A stretch of 12,941 bases of DNA from an uncultured Allobaculum sp. (GCA_910579655.1 CAJTVE010000076.1:1-12941); one strand, 5' to 3'; positions 6,390-12,808 are shown, counted from the stretch's first letter. Notes: generated from the letters alone by a model not told the origin. Translations and numbers: made by a program.

Positions 6390-6561
6390 CATCAAGAGGC
6401 GGCTCATGAACAGATAGCTTATGTTCAGGCTGACCACAAAGAAGCAGAACCCCATTCAATCTGACAATCGATGAAAATAAGGCAATTGGATGAAAAACAT
6501 CTGAAAACCATCTGGAACCTGCCTGGCGAAATTGTCAAAATAGGGAAAAATTACAGTTAAA

Positions 6562-6586
6562 AGCCATCGAATTGCGGCTGCTTTTT
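6562..6586 (+). terminator. Weak candidate terminator after truA
   Basis: AGCC (6562-6565) pairs with GGCT (6576-6579), followed after two bases by five T residues (6582-6586). The stem is short, so confidence is low. It is one of two adjacent candidates that could end the ECF-truA transcript. Confidence 0.3.
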
Positions 6587-6594
6587 CAAACGCT

Positions 6595-6625
6595 TCAGGC
6601 AAGATGAACCCCTGATAATTTTTTT
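6595..6625 (+). terminator. Candidate terminator after truA
   Basis: TCAGG (6595-6599) pairs with CCTGA (6611-6615), and seven T residues follow (6619-6625) after TAA. The stem is only 5 base pairs and is offset from the T-run, so this is a modest terminator at best. Confidence 0.4.
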
Positions 6626-6646
6626 GAAAAAAGAAGCAGAATTGTT

Positions 6647-6674
6647 TTGATTTCTGCGAAAAATTTATTACAAT
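6647..6674 (+). promoter_or_regulatory. Upstream promoter P1 for rplM-rpsI
   Basis: TTGATT (6647-6652), a 16-base spacer, and TACAAT (6669-6674). Transcription would begin near 6681 and give a leader of about 295 bases that includes the hairpins at 6689-6767 and the complete L13 leader. Confidence 0.5.
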
Positions 6675-6688
6675 CGAAAAGATCTCTA

Positions 6689-6767
6689 ATCAGGATGACA
6701 CGCCTGAAAGCGTGTAACATCTGATCGGATTGAAAAAGGGATCTATTCCAGGCGGCCCACCCTGGAA
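6689..6767 (+). ncRNA. Hairpin-rich leader or small RNA upstream of rplM
   Basis: Two strong stem-loops occur in sequence with no gene. The first has ACACGC (6698-6703) paired with GCGTGT (6710-6715) around CTGAAA, and an outer stem where ATCAGGATG (from 6689) pairs with CATCTGAT with one bulged G. The second has TTCCAGG (6746-6752) paired perfectly with CCTGGAA (6761-6767) around an 8-base loop. It starts about 8 bases after the predicted P1 start site. I cannot match it to a known riboswitch, T-box, RNase P, tmRNA or SRP RNA. The rest of 6390-6976 holds promoters, weak terminators and the L13 leader, and I see no convincing gene. Confidence 0.35.
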
Positions 6768-6883
6768 ACTGATGAATACAAAAGAAAAGATTACCGATGG
6801 ATAAAGCCGCAAAACCAAATCTTCTTTCAAATCGCAAATGTGATGGTCGACAAAAAAAGAAGGCGCGCAAACAGCATCCTGGA

Positions 6884-6912
6884 TTGACATCCGGCGCTTG
6901 TTTGGCTAAGAT
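6884..6912 (+). promoter_or_regulatory. Proximal promoter P2 for rplM-rpsI
   Basis: A perfect -35 TTGACA (6884-6889), a 17-base spacer, and TAAGAT (6907-6912). It is the best promoter in the window. Its start site would fall near 6918-6920, within or just after the left strand of the L13 leader closing stem. Confidence 0.7.
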
Positions 6913-6913
6913 A

Positions 6914-6967
6914 TTCCGTGGCTGTATCCAAGCCTTTGAGCCCCGGTAACGCTCATTGAAACGGAGG
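6914..6967 (+). promoter_or_regulatory. L13-type autoregulatory leader masking the rplM ribosome binding site
   Basis: TTCCGT (6914-6919) can pair with ACGGAG (6961-6966), which is part of the rplM Shine-Dalgarno region. Between them lie two hairpins: GGCT (6920-6923) with AGCC (6931-6934), and TGAGC (6937-6941) with GCTCA (6951-6955). This makes a three-way junction. Firmicutes rplM operons are known to carry an L13 leader that L13 binds to repress its own synthesis. The position fits, but I could not run a covariance-model match. Confidence 0.6.
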
Positions 6968-6976
6968 AAGCGAATC

Positions 6977-7414
6977 ATGCGTCAGACAACAATGGCAAAA
7001 CCTGCTGAAGTAGAACGCACTTGGTATGTAATTGATGGCGAAGGCCAGACTCTTGGTCGTCTTGCTACAACTGCAGCACACGTTCTGCGCGGTAAACATA
7101 AACCTTCATATACTCCAAACGTGGATTGTGGAGATTATGTAATTATTATCAATGCTGATAAGGTCGAAATGACTGGTAACAAACTTAACACTGAAAAGTA
7201 TTACAACCATTCCGGATACTATGGTGGATTACGTGTTCGTACTGCCAAAGAAATGAAGGAAAAATACCCTGTTGAATGGGTTCGCAGAGCTGTTCAGGGA
7301 ATGCTCCCTCACACTCGTCTTGGTGATGTTCAGCGTAAACACGTTCTTGTTTATGCAGGTCCAGAACATCCACACATGGCTCAGAAGCCTGTAGAACTCA
7401 AGGTAAAAGGATAG
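6977..7414 (+). CDS. rplM: 50S ribosomal protein L13
   Basis: L13 is an early-binding protein of the large ribosomal subunit. The 145-residue sequence is full length and shows the family pattern: WYVIDGEGQTLGRLAT (16-31), RGKHKPSYTP, GDYVIIINADKVEMTG, YYNHSGYYGGLR and AVQGMLPHTRLG. The start at 6977 is preceded by GGAGG (6963-6967) at 9 bases, and the protein begins MRQTTMAKPAEVER as in relatives; the in-frame start at 6956 lies upstream of this site and is rejected. It is followed 11 bases later by rpsI, the classic L13-S9 operon. Two promoters and a structured leader precede it, so its expression is probably feedback controlled. Confidence 0.97.
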   Translation: MRQTTMAKPAEVERTWYVIDGEGQTLGRLATTAAHVLRGKHKPSYTPNVDCGDYVIIINADKVEMTGNKLNTEKYYNHSGYYGGLRVRTAKEMKEKYPVEWVRRAVQGMLPHTRLGDVQRKHVLVYAGPEHPHMAQKPVELKVKG

Positions 7415-7425
7415 GAGAATAGGAA

Positions 7426-7833
7426 ATGGCAAAAAAAGAAAACTTTGTTCAGTATCTCGGTACCGGACGTCGTAAAGAAGCCGTTGCCCGTGTCTTCCTT
7501 CGTCCAAATGGAACAGGGAAAATCGTAGTCAACGGTAAAGAACTGAAAGAATACATGCCATCTGAAGTCCTTCAGATGGAAGTACGCAGCCCTCTTGAAC
7601 TTACGAATACTCTCGATCAGTTCGACGTACTCGTAAACGTACAGGGCGGCGGCTACACAGGCCAGGCTGGTGCCATCCGTCATGGTATCACTCGTGCCCT
7701 CATGAACGCTTCTGAAGATTACCGTCCAGTGTTAAAAGCAGCCGGTTATGTAACTCGTGACCCACGTGCTAAAGAACGTAAGAAATACGGTCTTAAAAAA
7801 GCACGCCGCGCACCACAGTTCAGCAAACGTTAA
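7426..7833 (+). CDS. rpsI: 30S ribosomal protein S9
   Basis: S9 sits in the head of the small ribosomal subunit, and its basic C-terminal tail reaches the P-site tRNA. The 135-residue protein shows GTGRRKEAVARVFLRPGTG-like sequence near the start (12-28), VNVQGGGYTGQAGAIRHGI in the middle, and the invariant basic ending with RDPRAKERKKYGLKKAR and SKR as the last residues. GGAGA (7414-7418) lies 7 bases before the ATG. It is co-transcribed with rplM and ends at a strong terminator just downstream. Confidence 0.97.
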   Translation: MAKKENFVQYLGTGRRKEAVARVFLRPNGTGKIVVNGKELKEYMPSEVLQMEVRSPLELTNTLDQFDVLVNVQGGGYTGQAGAIRHGITRALMNASEDYRPVLKAAGYVTRDPRAKERKKYGLKKARRAPQFSKR

Positions 7834-7850
7834 TTTTTCATTGTCTGATC

Positions 7851-7881
7851 TCCCTGCGATGTTTATCGCAGGGATTTTTTT
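7851..7881 (+). terminator. Strong rho-independent terminator of rplM-rpsI
   Basis: A perfect 10-base stem, TCCCTGCGAT (7851-7860) with ATCGCAGGGA (7865-7874), has a GTTT loop and is followed by seven T residues (7875-7881). Confidence 0.95.
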
Positions 7882-7887
7882 ATGCCC

Positions 7888-7914
7888 AAAAGAAAAAACC
7901 GCCTGGGCGGTTTT
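7888..7914 (-). terminator. Terminator of the minus-strand response regulator gene
   Basis: On the minus strand AAAACCGC pairs with GCGGTTTT around a four-base loop, and the T-rich stretch TTTTTTCTTTT follows. It lies 8 bases beyond the regulator stop codon and faces the rpsI terminator, as expected for convergent genes. Confidence 0.85.
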
Positions 7915-7922
7915 GGGAGGAA

Positions 7923-8591
7923 TCAGACCATGTAGCCGATTCCTTTGCGGGTGATAACATAATCGAACAAATCAATGCCTTCGAGTTTGCGGCGCAGCCG
8001 GTTGACGTTGACCGATAAGGTATTTTCGTCAATGTAGCAATCCGTTTTCCACAAGGCATCCATCAGCTGTTCACGGCGGACAATCCGATCTTTGTTTTCC
8101 ATCAGAATCTTCAGTATCTTTGCCTCGTTTTTTGACAGATCAATTGTTTTCCCGTTATAGCTGACTTCGTTGCTTCCAGTATCCAGACGAACTCCCTTAT
8201 GCTCAAGAAAATCGGTGCGGGAGGTATAATCAAACGTTCTTCTCAGCAGAGCACGAATCTTTGAAACAAGAACCGAAATATCAAATGGCTTCGTGATGTA
8301 GTCATCTGCCCCCTGATTGAGGGCGGTGATGACGTTCATATTTTCATCCGCACTGGAAATGAAAATGATGGGGACTGAGGAGAACTTCCGGATTTCGCCG
8401 GTCCAGAAAAAGCCGTTGCGTTCTGGCAGATTCAGATCCATGAGCACCAGGTCTGGTTTTACGGATTCAAACTGTTCGAGGATATCATCAAATGTTTCTG
8501 CCCTTCTCGCATCAAAGCCCCAGCTTTCCAGTACGGAAGCCAGAGCTCCAGAAACAGAAGGATCATCTTCAACGATCATGATTTTGTACAT
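7923..8591 (-). CDS. OmpR-family response regulator, BceR/GraR-like
   Basis: This 222-residue two-component regulator has a receiver domain (1 to about 118) and a winged-helix DNA-binding domain (about 125-222). In the receiver the acidic pocket is Glu8, Asp9 and Asp10, the phosphorylated residue is Asp52 (DLVLMDLNLP), the switch serine is in FISS (77-80) and the conserved lysine is Lys101 (TKPFD). NGFFW after Asp52, GADDYITKPFDISVL, and the C-terminal DENTLSVNVNRLRRKL with TRKGIGYM resemble BceR/GraR-type regulators that respond to cell-envelope antibiotics. Such genes normally sit beside an intramembrane-sensing kinase and a BceAB-type transporter; neither is in this window. The ATG has no Shine-Dalgarno sequence, and a -10 box lies six bases upstream, so the mRNA is probably leaderless. 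A 7-4-7 direct repeat further upstream may be its own binding site. Confidence 0.92.
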   Translation of the reverse strand: MYKIMIVEDDPSVSGALASVLESWGFDARRAETFDDILEQFESVKPDLVLMDLNLPERNGFFWTGEIRKFSSVPIIFISSADENMNVITALNQGADDYITKPFDISVLVSKIRALLRRTFDYTSRTDFLEHKGVRLDTGSNEVSYNGKTIDLSKNEAKILKILMENKDRIVRREQLMDALWKTDCYIDENTLSVNVNRLRRKLEGIDLFDYVITRKGIGYMV

Positions 8592-8597
8592 GCACCT

Positions 8598-8606
8598 ATT
8601 TTAGCA
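8598..8606 (-). promoter_or_regulatory. Extended -10 element of the response regulator gene
   Basis: On the minus strand TGC TAAAAT is an extended -10. Six bases (AGGTGC) lie between it and the ATG at 8591, so the start site would fall on or next to the start codon. There is no good -35. Confidence 0.5.
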
Positions 8607-8647
8607 GTGCACAAAGAGGGCATTGTGAATAATTTATGAACTTCATA

Positions 8648-8665
8648 GTAAGAATCCCGTAAGAA
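8648..8665 (-). promoter_or_regulatory. PhoB/OmpR-like direct-repeat operator
   Basis: On the minus strand TTCTTAC, four bases, TTCTTAC: two identical 7-mers at an 11-base period, the layout bound by OmpR/PhoB-family regulators. It lies about 45 bases upstream of the regulator's -10. A third, inverted copy of the core (GATTCTTA on the plus strand, 8674-8681) forms an 8-base dyad with 8649-8656. Confidence 0.45.
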
Positions 8666-8745
8666 AAACCTTTGATTCTTAAACCATGTTCATCTATTCA
8701 ATAAACATGACAGATGCGCAAGATAAGTGAAAGAATAATGTAAGA

Positions 8746-9033
8746 TTAATCAAAAATGATGGTCATATGCAACAAACCGGCAGCTGCTGTAGCGAATCGA
8801 ACAAAGACTGTAAAAAGATAGGTCGGACCGATCAAAAGCCAGATAAACAGCAGGATTGAATCGAGTTTGGGCCAGTAGAAAATTAAAAGCCGCATCGGTA
8901 AAGAAGGGAAAAGTCGGATGACCAGTCTGGTAAGAGACAGAGCCAGTACGGATTTAAAATCAGCAAAGAGTTAAAACCAACCAGCAGGGCCGGAAAATAC
9001 ACCAGAAAATAAGAAGCACCAGAAAATAAGAAC
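8746..9033 (-). pseudogene. Frameshifted hydrophobic ORF, possible decayed small membrane protein
   Basis: Between the regulator and the exporter no intact gene exists, but the minus strand reads as a membrane protein if one frameshift is allowed. From about 9033 the frame gives residues such as SGASYFLVYFPALLVGF and SLLILNPYW. Near 8941-8946 the frame ends usefully and a -1 shift leads to ALSLTRLVIRL, FYWPKLDSILLFIWLLIGP and VRFATAAAGLLHMTIIFD, stopping at TAA (8746-8748). Both parts are strongly hydrophobic with charged breaks, as in a protein of two or three membrane helices, about 95 residues in all. No start codon with a ribosome binding site is visible, and upstream the frame runs into the large hairpin. 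I do not recognise the family. AT-poor hydrophobic reading by chance is possible. Confidence 0.4.
9000..9033. repeat. 17-base tandem duplication
   Basis: CACCAGAAAATAAGAAG (9000-9016) is followed directly by the same unit with one change in the last base (9017-9033). It adjoins the large hairpin at 9031-9074. It may be a recent slippage duplication and would change the spacing of the decayed ORF by 17 bases, that is, out of frame. Confidence 0.8.
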
Positions 9034-9081
9034 GGGAAGATTTCACCAGATCGAATCTGGGCAATCTTCCCGTTATTTTTT
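9031..9081. terminator. Large compound hairpin, probable bidirectional terminator of the exporter operon
   Basis: The outer stem AACGGGAAGATT (9031-9042) pairs perfectly with AATCTTCCCGTT (9063-9074). The inner stem CCAGAT (9046-9051) pairs with ATCTGG (9055-9060) around CGA. On the plus strand it is followed by six T residues (9076-9081). On the minus strand, the direction of the exporter genes, it is followed by CTTATTTTCT. It lies 64 bases after the exporter stop codon. Confidence 0.75.
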
Positions 9082-9137
9082 GATCACTCTTTGGCAATCG
9101 TTCTGCTTTTGACTGAAATCTTATCTATTCCTTCAAA

Positions 9138-10961
9138 TTACCCAGCAAGATTAAGACCTGAGTCCTGGAACTGGGAGTTGTAGAGTCTGGCGTAGGTACC
9201 GCCTCTGGCAAGCAATTCTTCATGCGTTCCGCTTTCGACCAGGTCCCCATGATCCATGACCAGAATAAGATTTGCATTGAGAATCGTGGACAGACGGTGG
9301 GCAATGACAAAACAGGTTCGGTTTTTCATAACTTCATTCATGGCTGCCTGCAGTCTTTTTTCCAGACGCGTATCGACGGAGCTTGTCGCTTCATCAAGAA
9401 TCAGAATCTTTGGATCCTTCAACAAGGCACGGGCAATCGTTAACAGCTGCTTTTCTCCCTGAGAAAGGTTCTGGGCATCTTCATTCAGCTCGGTCTGTAA
9501 GCCATCAGGCAGAGCCGCCAGCGTTTCAGTCAGTCGGGCTGTTTCAATGGCTTTATGGATTTGCTCATCACTCAGATTATCTTTGGCATACTTCAGGTTT
9601 TCTTCAATCGTGCCTTCAAATAACCAGGGATCCTGGAGCACCAGACCAATCAGATCACGCAGATCTTCAAAAGAGAGATCATTGATATTCTGGCCATTGA
9701 TCGCAATCTGGCCGCCATCCAATGGATAGTAGCGTTCCAGCAGATTGGTCAGCGTTGTTTTTCCGGCGCCGGTATGGCCAACGATCGCAACCGTCTGATT
9801 GCGATCAACGTGGAAGGATACATCTTCCATCAAAGGCTGATCCGTATAGGAAAAGCGGATATGCCTGAAGTCGATCTCTTTGATTTCATCAATCGGTTTT
9901 TGGGTGAGAGTCTGTTCTTCTTCATCAAGGTCCAGAAATGAGAACAGACGGTTCATTCCGGAAAAAGCCGACTGAACGGCTGAAGACAGGGATGAGAGCT
10001 GCGATAAAGGATCATTGACATTCCAGATGTAGCGGATGAAGGCTTGCAGGGAACCCAGCATCAGATGACCGGAAATCACCTGGAAAATCCCGTACAGACA
10101 ACAAAGTCCAATCTCGATATAGATCACAATCGTTGTCCATGGGCCAATCTGGCCGGACAGAGTCTGCGCTTTGAAGCTGGTTTTATACATCCGCTCATTG
10201 GCTTCATCAAAGGCTTTTTTGGCAAAGTCCTGCTGGTTGTAAATCATGATCTCGCTCAGGCCGCCATACATTTCGTTAACGGTACTGTTCAGGGTGGCCA
10301 GCGCTTCCTGTTGTTCATCGAAGATGGGCTGGGTCTTGCGGACAATGAAAACTGAGATGGTGATAATCAGCGGAATACCGAGCACAACCATTCCAAACAT
10401 CACCCGGTTGATCGTAAACATCATGATCAGAATCAGCGTGGTGGAAAGGAATGCTCCAATAATACGGGAAAGCGTCTGCTGAAGCGCATTGGAGACGGTT
10501 TCGACATCGTTGGTAATCCGCGAAAGCAGATCGCCGGTCTTGTGCGCATCAAAGTAAGCGACTGGCAGGCAGTTGATCTTATGCTCGATCGCATTGCGCA
10601 GATCGTACATCGTTTTCTGAATCGAATCGGTCATCCAGATCGTACTGAGAAACTGGCCAGTGATCTTGATAAGATAAATGCTCAACAGAATGAGAATCAG
10701 ATGGACAATGACATCCATCTGAACGTGGATTGAGCCACCATTGGCAGAGGTGACATCCATCTGCAGTTGCGAGGTGATTCTCCCTTCCGCAACCGGCATC
10801 GCGATGTAGGTCAGGTTGGTGATGACCACCATGATAAGACCCGCCCAGAGTTTTTTCTGGTTTGGACGGATAAAAGTATAGAGATGCTGGAGGCACTGGC
10901 GGAAGGTAAGGTTTTTCGGCATATCACTGTGGATGGCCGGTGTAGTTTTCTTACTCGGCAT
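9138..10961 (-). CDS. Heterodimeric ABC exporter half, catalytically complete subunit
   Basis: This 607-residue type IV ABC exporter subunit has an N-terminal membrane domain with six expected helices (starting about 39-58 and 83-105) and a C-terminal ATPase. Walker A is GHTGAGKTT (395-403), the Q-loop Gln is 443 (VLQDPWLF), the signature is LSQGE (499-503, a variant of LSGGQ), Walker B is ILILDEA (519-525, catalytic Glu524) and the switch His is His555 (IAHRLS). It is thus the partner that hydrolyses ATP, like BmrD/TM288-type subunits. I start it at 10961, where AGGAGG lies 9 bases upstream; the in-frame ATG at 10982 would place that site inside the gene. It overlaps the preceding subunit gene by 11 bases. 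Substrates of such pairs include drugs, lipids and peptides; nothing here fixes the cargo. Confidence 0.93.
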   Translation of the reverse strand: MPSKKTTPAIHSDMPKNLTFRQCLQHLYTFIRPNQKKLWAGLIMVVITNLTYIAMPVAEGRITSQLQMDVTSANGGSIHVQMDVIVHLILILLSIYLIKITGQFLSTIWMTDSIQKTMYDLRNAIEHKINCLPVAYFDAHKTGDLLSRITNDVETVSNALQQTLSRIIGAFLSTTLILIMMFTINRVMFGMVVLGIPLIITISVFIVRKTQPIFDEQQEALATLNSTVNEMYGGLSEIMIYNQQDFAKKAFDEANERMYKTSFKAQTLSGQIGPWTTIVIYIEIGLCCLYGIFQVISGHLMLGSLQAFIRYIWNVNDPLSQLSSLSSAVQSAFSGMNRLFSFLDLDEEEQTLTQKPIDEIKEIDFRHIRFSYTDQPLMEDVSFHVDRNQTVAIVGHTGAGKTTLTNLLERYYPLDGGQIAINGQNINDLSFEDLRDLIGLVLQDPWLFEGTIEENLKYAKDNLSDEQIHKAIETARLTETLAALPDGLQTELNEDAQNLSQGEKQLLTIARALLKDPKILILDEATSSVDTRLEKRLQAAMNEVMKNRTCFVIAHRLSTILNANLILVMDHGDLVESGTHEELLARGGTYARLYNSQFQDSGLNLAG

Positions 10962-12684
10962 AGCGATCTGCCTCCTGTTCACTCATCTGCGAGAGCACAA
11001 TCTGGCGATACAGTTCGCAATCCCGGTACAGTTCTTTGTGCGTGCCAGCTGCAGCCAGATGTCCTTGATCGAGGACCAGAATCTGATCGCAGTCCAGAAT
11101 GGAAGGGATCCGCTGGGCAACGATCAAAAACAAGGCATCTTTCTGAATCGGTTCAAGCGCCTTGCGCAGTTTGGCATCGGTAGCCAGGTCAAGTGCCGAA
11201 AAGGAATCATCCAGAATATACAATCCGGCATTGGCTACGATGGCCCGGGCAATGGAAAGACGCTGCTTCTGTCCGCCGGACAAGTTGCTTCCTTCTTCAC
11301 TGACCAGGTCTTCAAGACCGTTTTCGCGCTCGGCAATGAATGCCTGGGCCTGAGCGATCTGAATGGCATGATCGATTTCTTCATCCATCGCCTGGCGGTT
11401 TCCAAAGGTGATGTTGTCTTTGATCGTTCCCGAAAACAGATGGGCTTTCTGGGAAACCATTGCAGTTTTGCATCGTAAAGATTCGAGCGTATAGGTGCGG
11501 ATATCCTGGCCGTTGATTTCAATCGAACCCGCACTGGGATCGTAGAAACGGCTGATCAGTTTGGTCACCGTTGATTTTCCTGACCCTGTCGACCCGATCA
11601 GCGCAACTTTCTGACCCGCTTTCGCTTTGAAGCTGATATCGGTCAGGGAGTGATTCTTGCTGTTGGGATAAGCAAATGAAACGTTTTTGAATTCCAGTGT
11701 ATCCACATGATCGAGCACGCTATGGCCACAGGATTTGATCGAAGGTTCTGTATCCAGAATCTCCTCAATTCGTCTGGCCGACACTGCAGCCCGCGGATAC
11801 ATCATGCAGATCATGCAGACGACCAGAACGCTCATCATGCAATGGAAAAGGTATTCGACAAACATCAAAAGTTCGCCAATCTGCAAAGAGCCTGCCCCAA
11901 TCATGTGCGAAGCCACATAGTAGATGGTAATCGAAGTCAGGTTCATCAAAAAGAAAAAGAGCGGTTCAGACATGGCCATGAGCTTGAACAGTTTCGAGGT
12001 CACCGTCTGATATTCTTTGTTTTCTCTGGCAAAGCGTTCTTCTTCTGTTTTCTGGCGATTGAACGAACGGATGACCCGGATGCCGTTGAGGTTTTCACGC
12101 AGGATCTGATTGATGCGGTCAATCGACTTTTGCTGGCGAGCAGACAGCGGACCGGCTGCTTTGAAAAAGCCATAGGCACCAATCAGAATGACTGGGATCG
12201 TTCCAAGCACAAACCAGGAAAGAGTGGGGGAGGTGGTGATGACCAGAATGGAACAGACCACCAGCATGATCGGGGCAAGCAAGGCACTACGAAAAATCTG
12301 ATGACAGAACATCAGAATCTGATAGGCATCCGATCCGGTTCTTGTGATCAGCGAAGAAACAGTAAAGTGATCGATTTCTTCGACTGAAAACGTCATTACA
12401 TGGGCAAACAGATCTTTACGGATTTCATAAACGATCAAAGTAGACAGCTTGCTGGAGGTATAGGCAAGCAGACTCATGCCAATGGTCGTGGTGATGGCTG
12501 CAATCAGAATCAGAAAAAAGCACTGATAATAAAATGACTCTGGGCCCTGATCGAGGTAGTTATCCGTCATCCGGCCAAAGAGCGTCGGTATGCCAAGTTC
12601 AGTTAAAGCGAAGCTTCCGGCACAGATCAGATTCAACAAAAACAGAAGCTTGTGTTGTTTCAAATAGTGAAAGATCAGTTTCAT
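10951..12684 (-). CDS. Heterodimeric ABC exporter half, degenerate-site subunit
   Basis: This 577-residue type IV ABC exporter subunit is transcribed first in the pair. The membrane domain begins near residue 13, and the ATPase has Walker A GSTGSGKST (364-372), Q-loop Gln412 (VSQKAHLF) and a canonical LSGGQ (468-472). Walker B is LYILDDS (488-494), with Asp493 in place of the catalytic Glu, and the switch His is replaced by Gln524 (VAQRIPS). These two changes are the known marks of the degenerate site in BmrC/TM287-type subunits. Its intact LSGGQ should complete the active site of the partner encoded next. The start at 12684 gives the usual MKLIFHYLKQHK opening, but its Shine-Dalgarno (12699-12704) is 14 bases away, in the loop of a small hairpin. 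The in-frame TTG/ATG starts further upstream lack good sites. Confidence 0.93.
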   Translation of the reverse strand: MKLIFHYLKQHKLLFLLNLICAGSFALTELGIPTLFGRMTDNYLDQGPESFYYQCFFLILIAAITTTIGMSLLAYTSSKLSTLIVYEIRKDLFAHVMTFSVEEIDHFTVSSLITRTGSDAYQILMFCHQIFRSALLAPIMLVVCSILVITTSPTLSWFVLGTIPVILIGAYGFFKAAGPLSARQQKSIDRINQILRENLNGIRVIRSFNRQKTEEERFARENKEYQTVTSKLFKLMAMSEPLFFFLMNLTSITIYYVASHMIGAGSLQIGELLMFVEYLFHCMMSVLVVCMICMMYPRAAVSARRIEEILDTEPSIKSCGHSVLDHVDTLEFKNVSFAYPNSKNHSLTDISFKAKAGQKVALIGSTGSGKSTVTKLISRFYDPSAGSIEINGQDIRTYTLESLRCKTAMVSQKAHLFSGTIKDNITFGNRQAMDEEIDHAIQIAQAQAFIAERENGLEDLVSEEGSNLSGGQKQRLSIARAIVANAGLYILDDSFSALDLATDAKLRKALEPIQKDALFLIVAQRIPSILDCDQILVLDQGHLAAAGTHKELYRDCELYRQIVLSQMSEQEADRYAE

Positions 12685-12808
12685 AAAAAAGAAATATTCC
12701 TCCTTTCTTTGATGAAGATCTTTCTTTCTGGACCAGTATTTTGTAGAGTAACATAAAATGCCCAAAAATAAACCGATAAATCAACACAAAACAGAAAAAA
12801 TACGTCAA
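12599..12808 (-). other. Candidate leader ORF overlapping the exporter start
   Basis: A TTG at 12808 has TTTGGAGG (12813-12820) four bases upstream and opens a 69-codon frame. Its first half encodes a hydrophobic peptide (MTYFFCFVLIYRFIFGHFML) followed by a basic stretch (VQKERSSSKKGG). It runs through the exporter Shine-Dalgarno hairpin and 86 bases into the exporter gene in another frame. Bacillus bmrCD is preceded by a leader ORF (bmrB) that controls its expression, and the position here is similar. The second half is only a shadow of the exporter gene. It may be spurious. Confidence 0.22.
12688..12710 (-). promoter_or_regulatory. Hairpin presenting the exporter ribosome binding site in its loop
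   Basis: On the minus strand AAAGAAA (12710-12704) and TTTCTTT (12694-12688) form a perfect 7-base stem. The loop holds GGAGGAATA, the only ribosome binding site for the gene at 12684. The linear distance of 14 bases to the ATG is too long, but folding would bring it closer. Confidence 0.4.

Noticed and set aside
6471..6560. 29-codon plus-strand ORF after truA (MKIRQLDEKHLKTIWNL...)
   Set aside because: It has no Shine-Dalgarno sequence before the ATG and is too short to judge; the weak terminator right after it is suggestive but not enough.
6689..6767. T-box or known riboswitch upstream of rplM
   Set aside because: No T-box sequence, no recognisable ligand-binding core, and the downstream genes are ribosomal proteins.
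6595..6978. 127-codon minus-strand ORF filling the gap before rplM
   Set aside because: It has no ribosome binding site, runs antisense through two good promoters and the L13 leader, and its product has no recognisable features.
11707..12387. 226-codon plus-strand ORF
   Set aside because: It lies wholly antisense to the exporter subunit, which has clear domain motifs, and has no ribosome binding site or recognised family.
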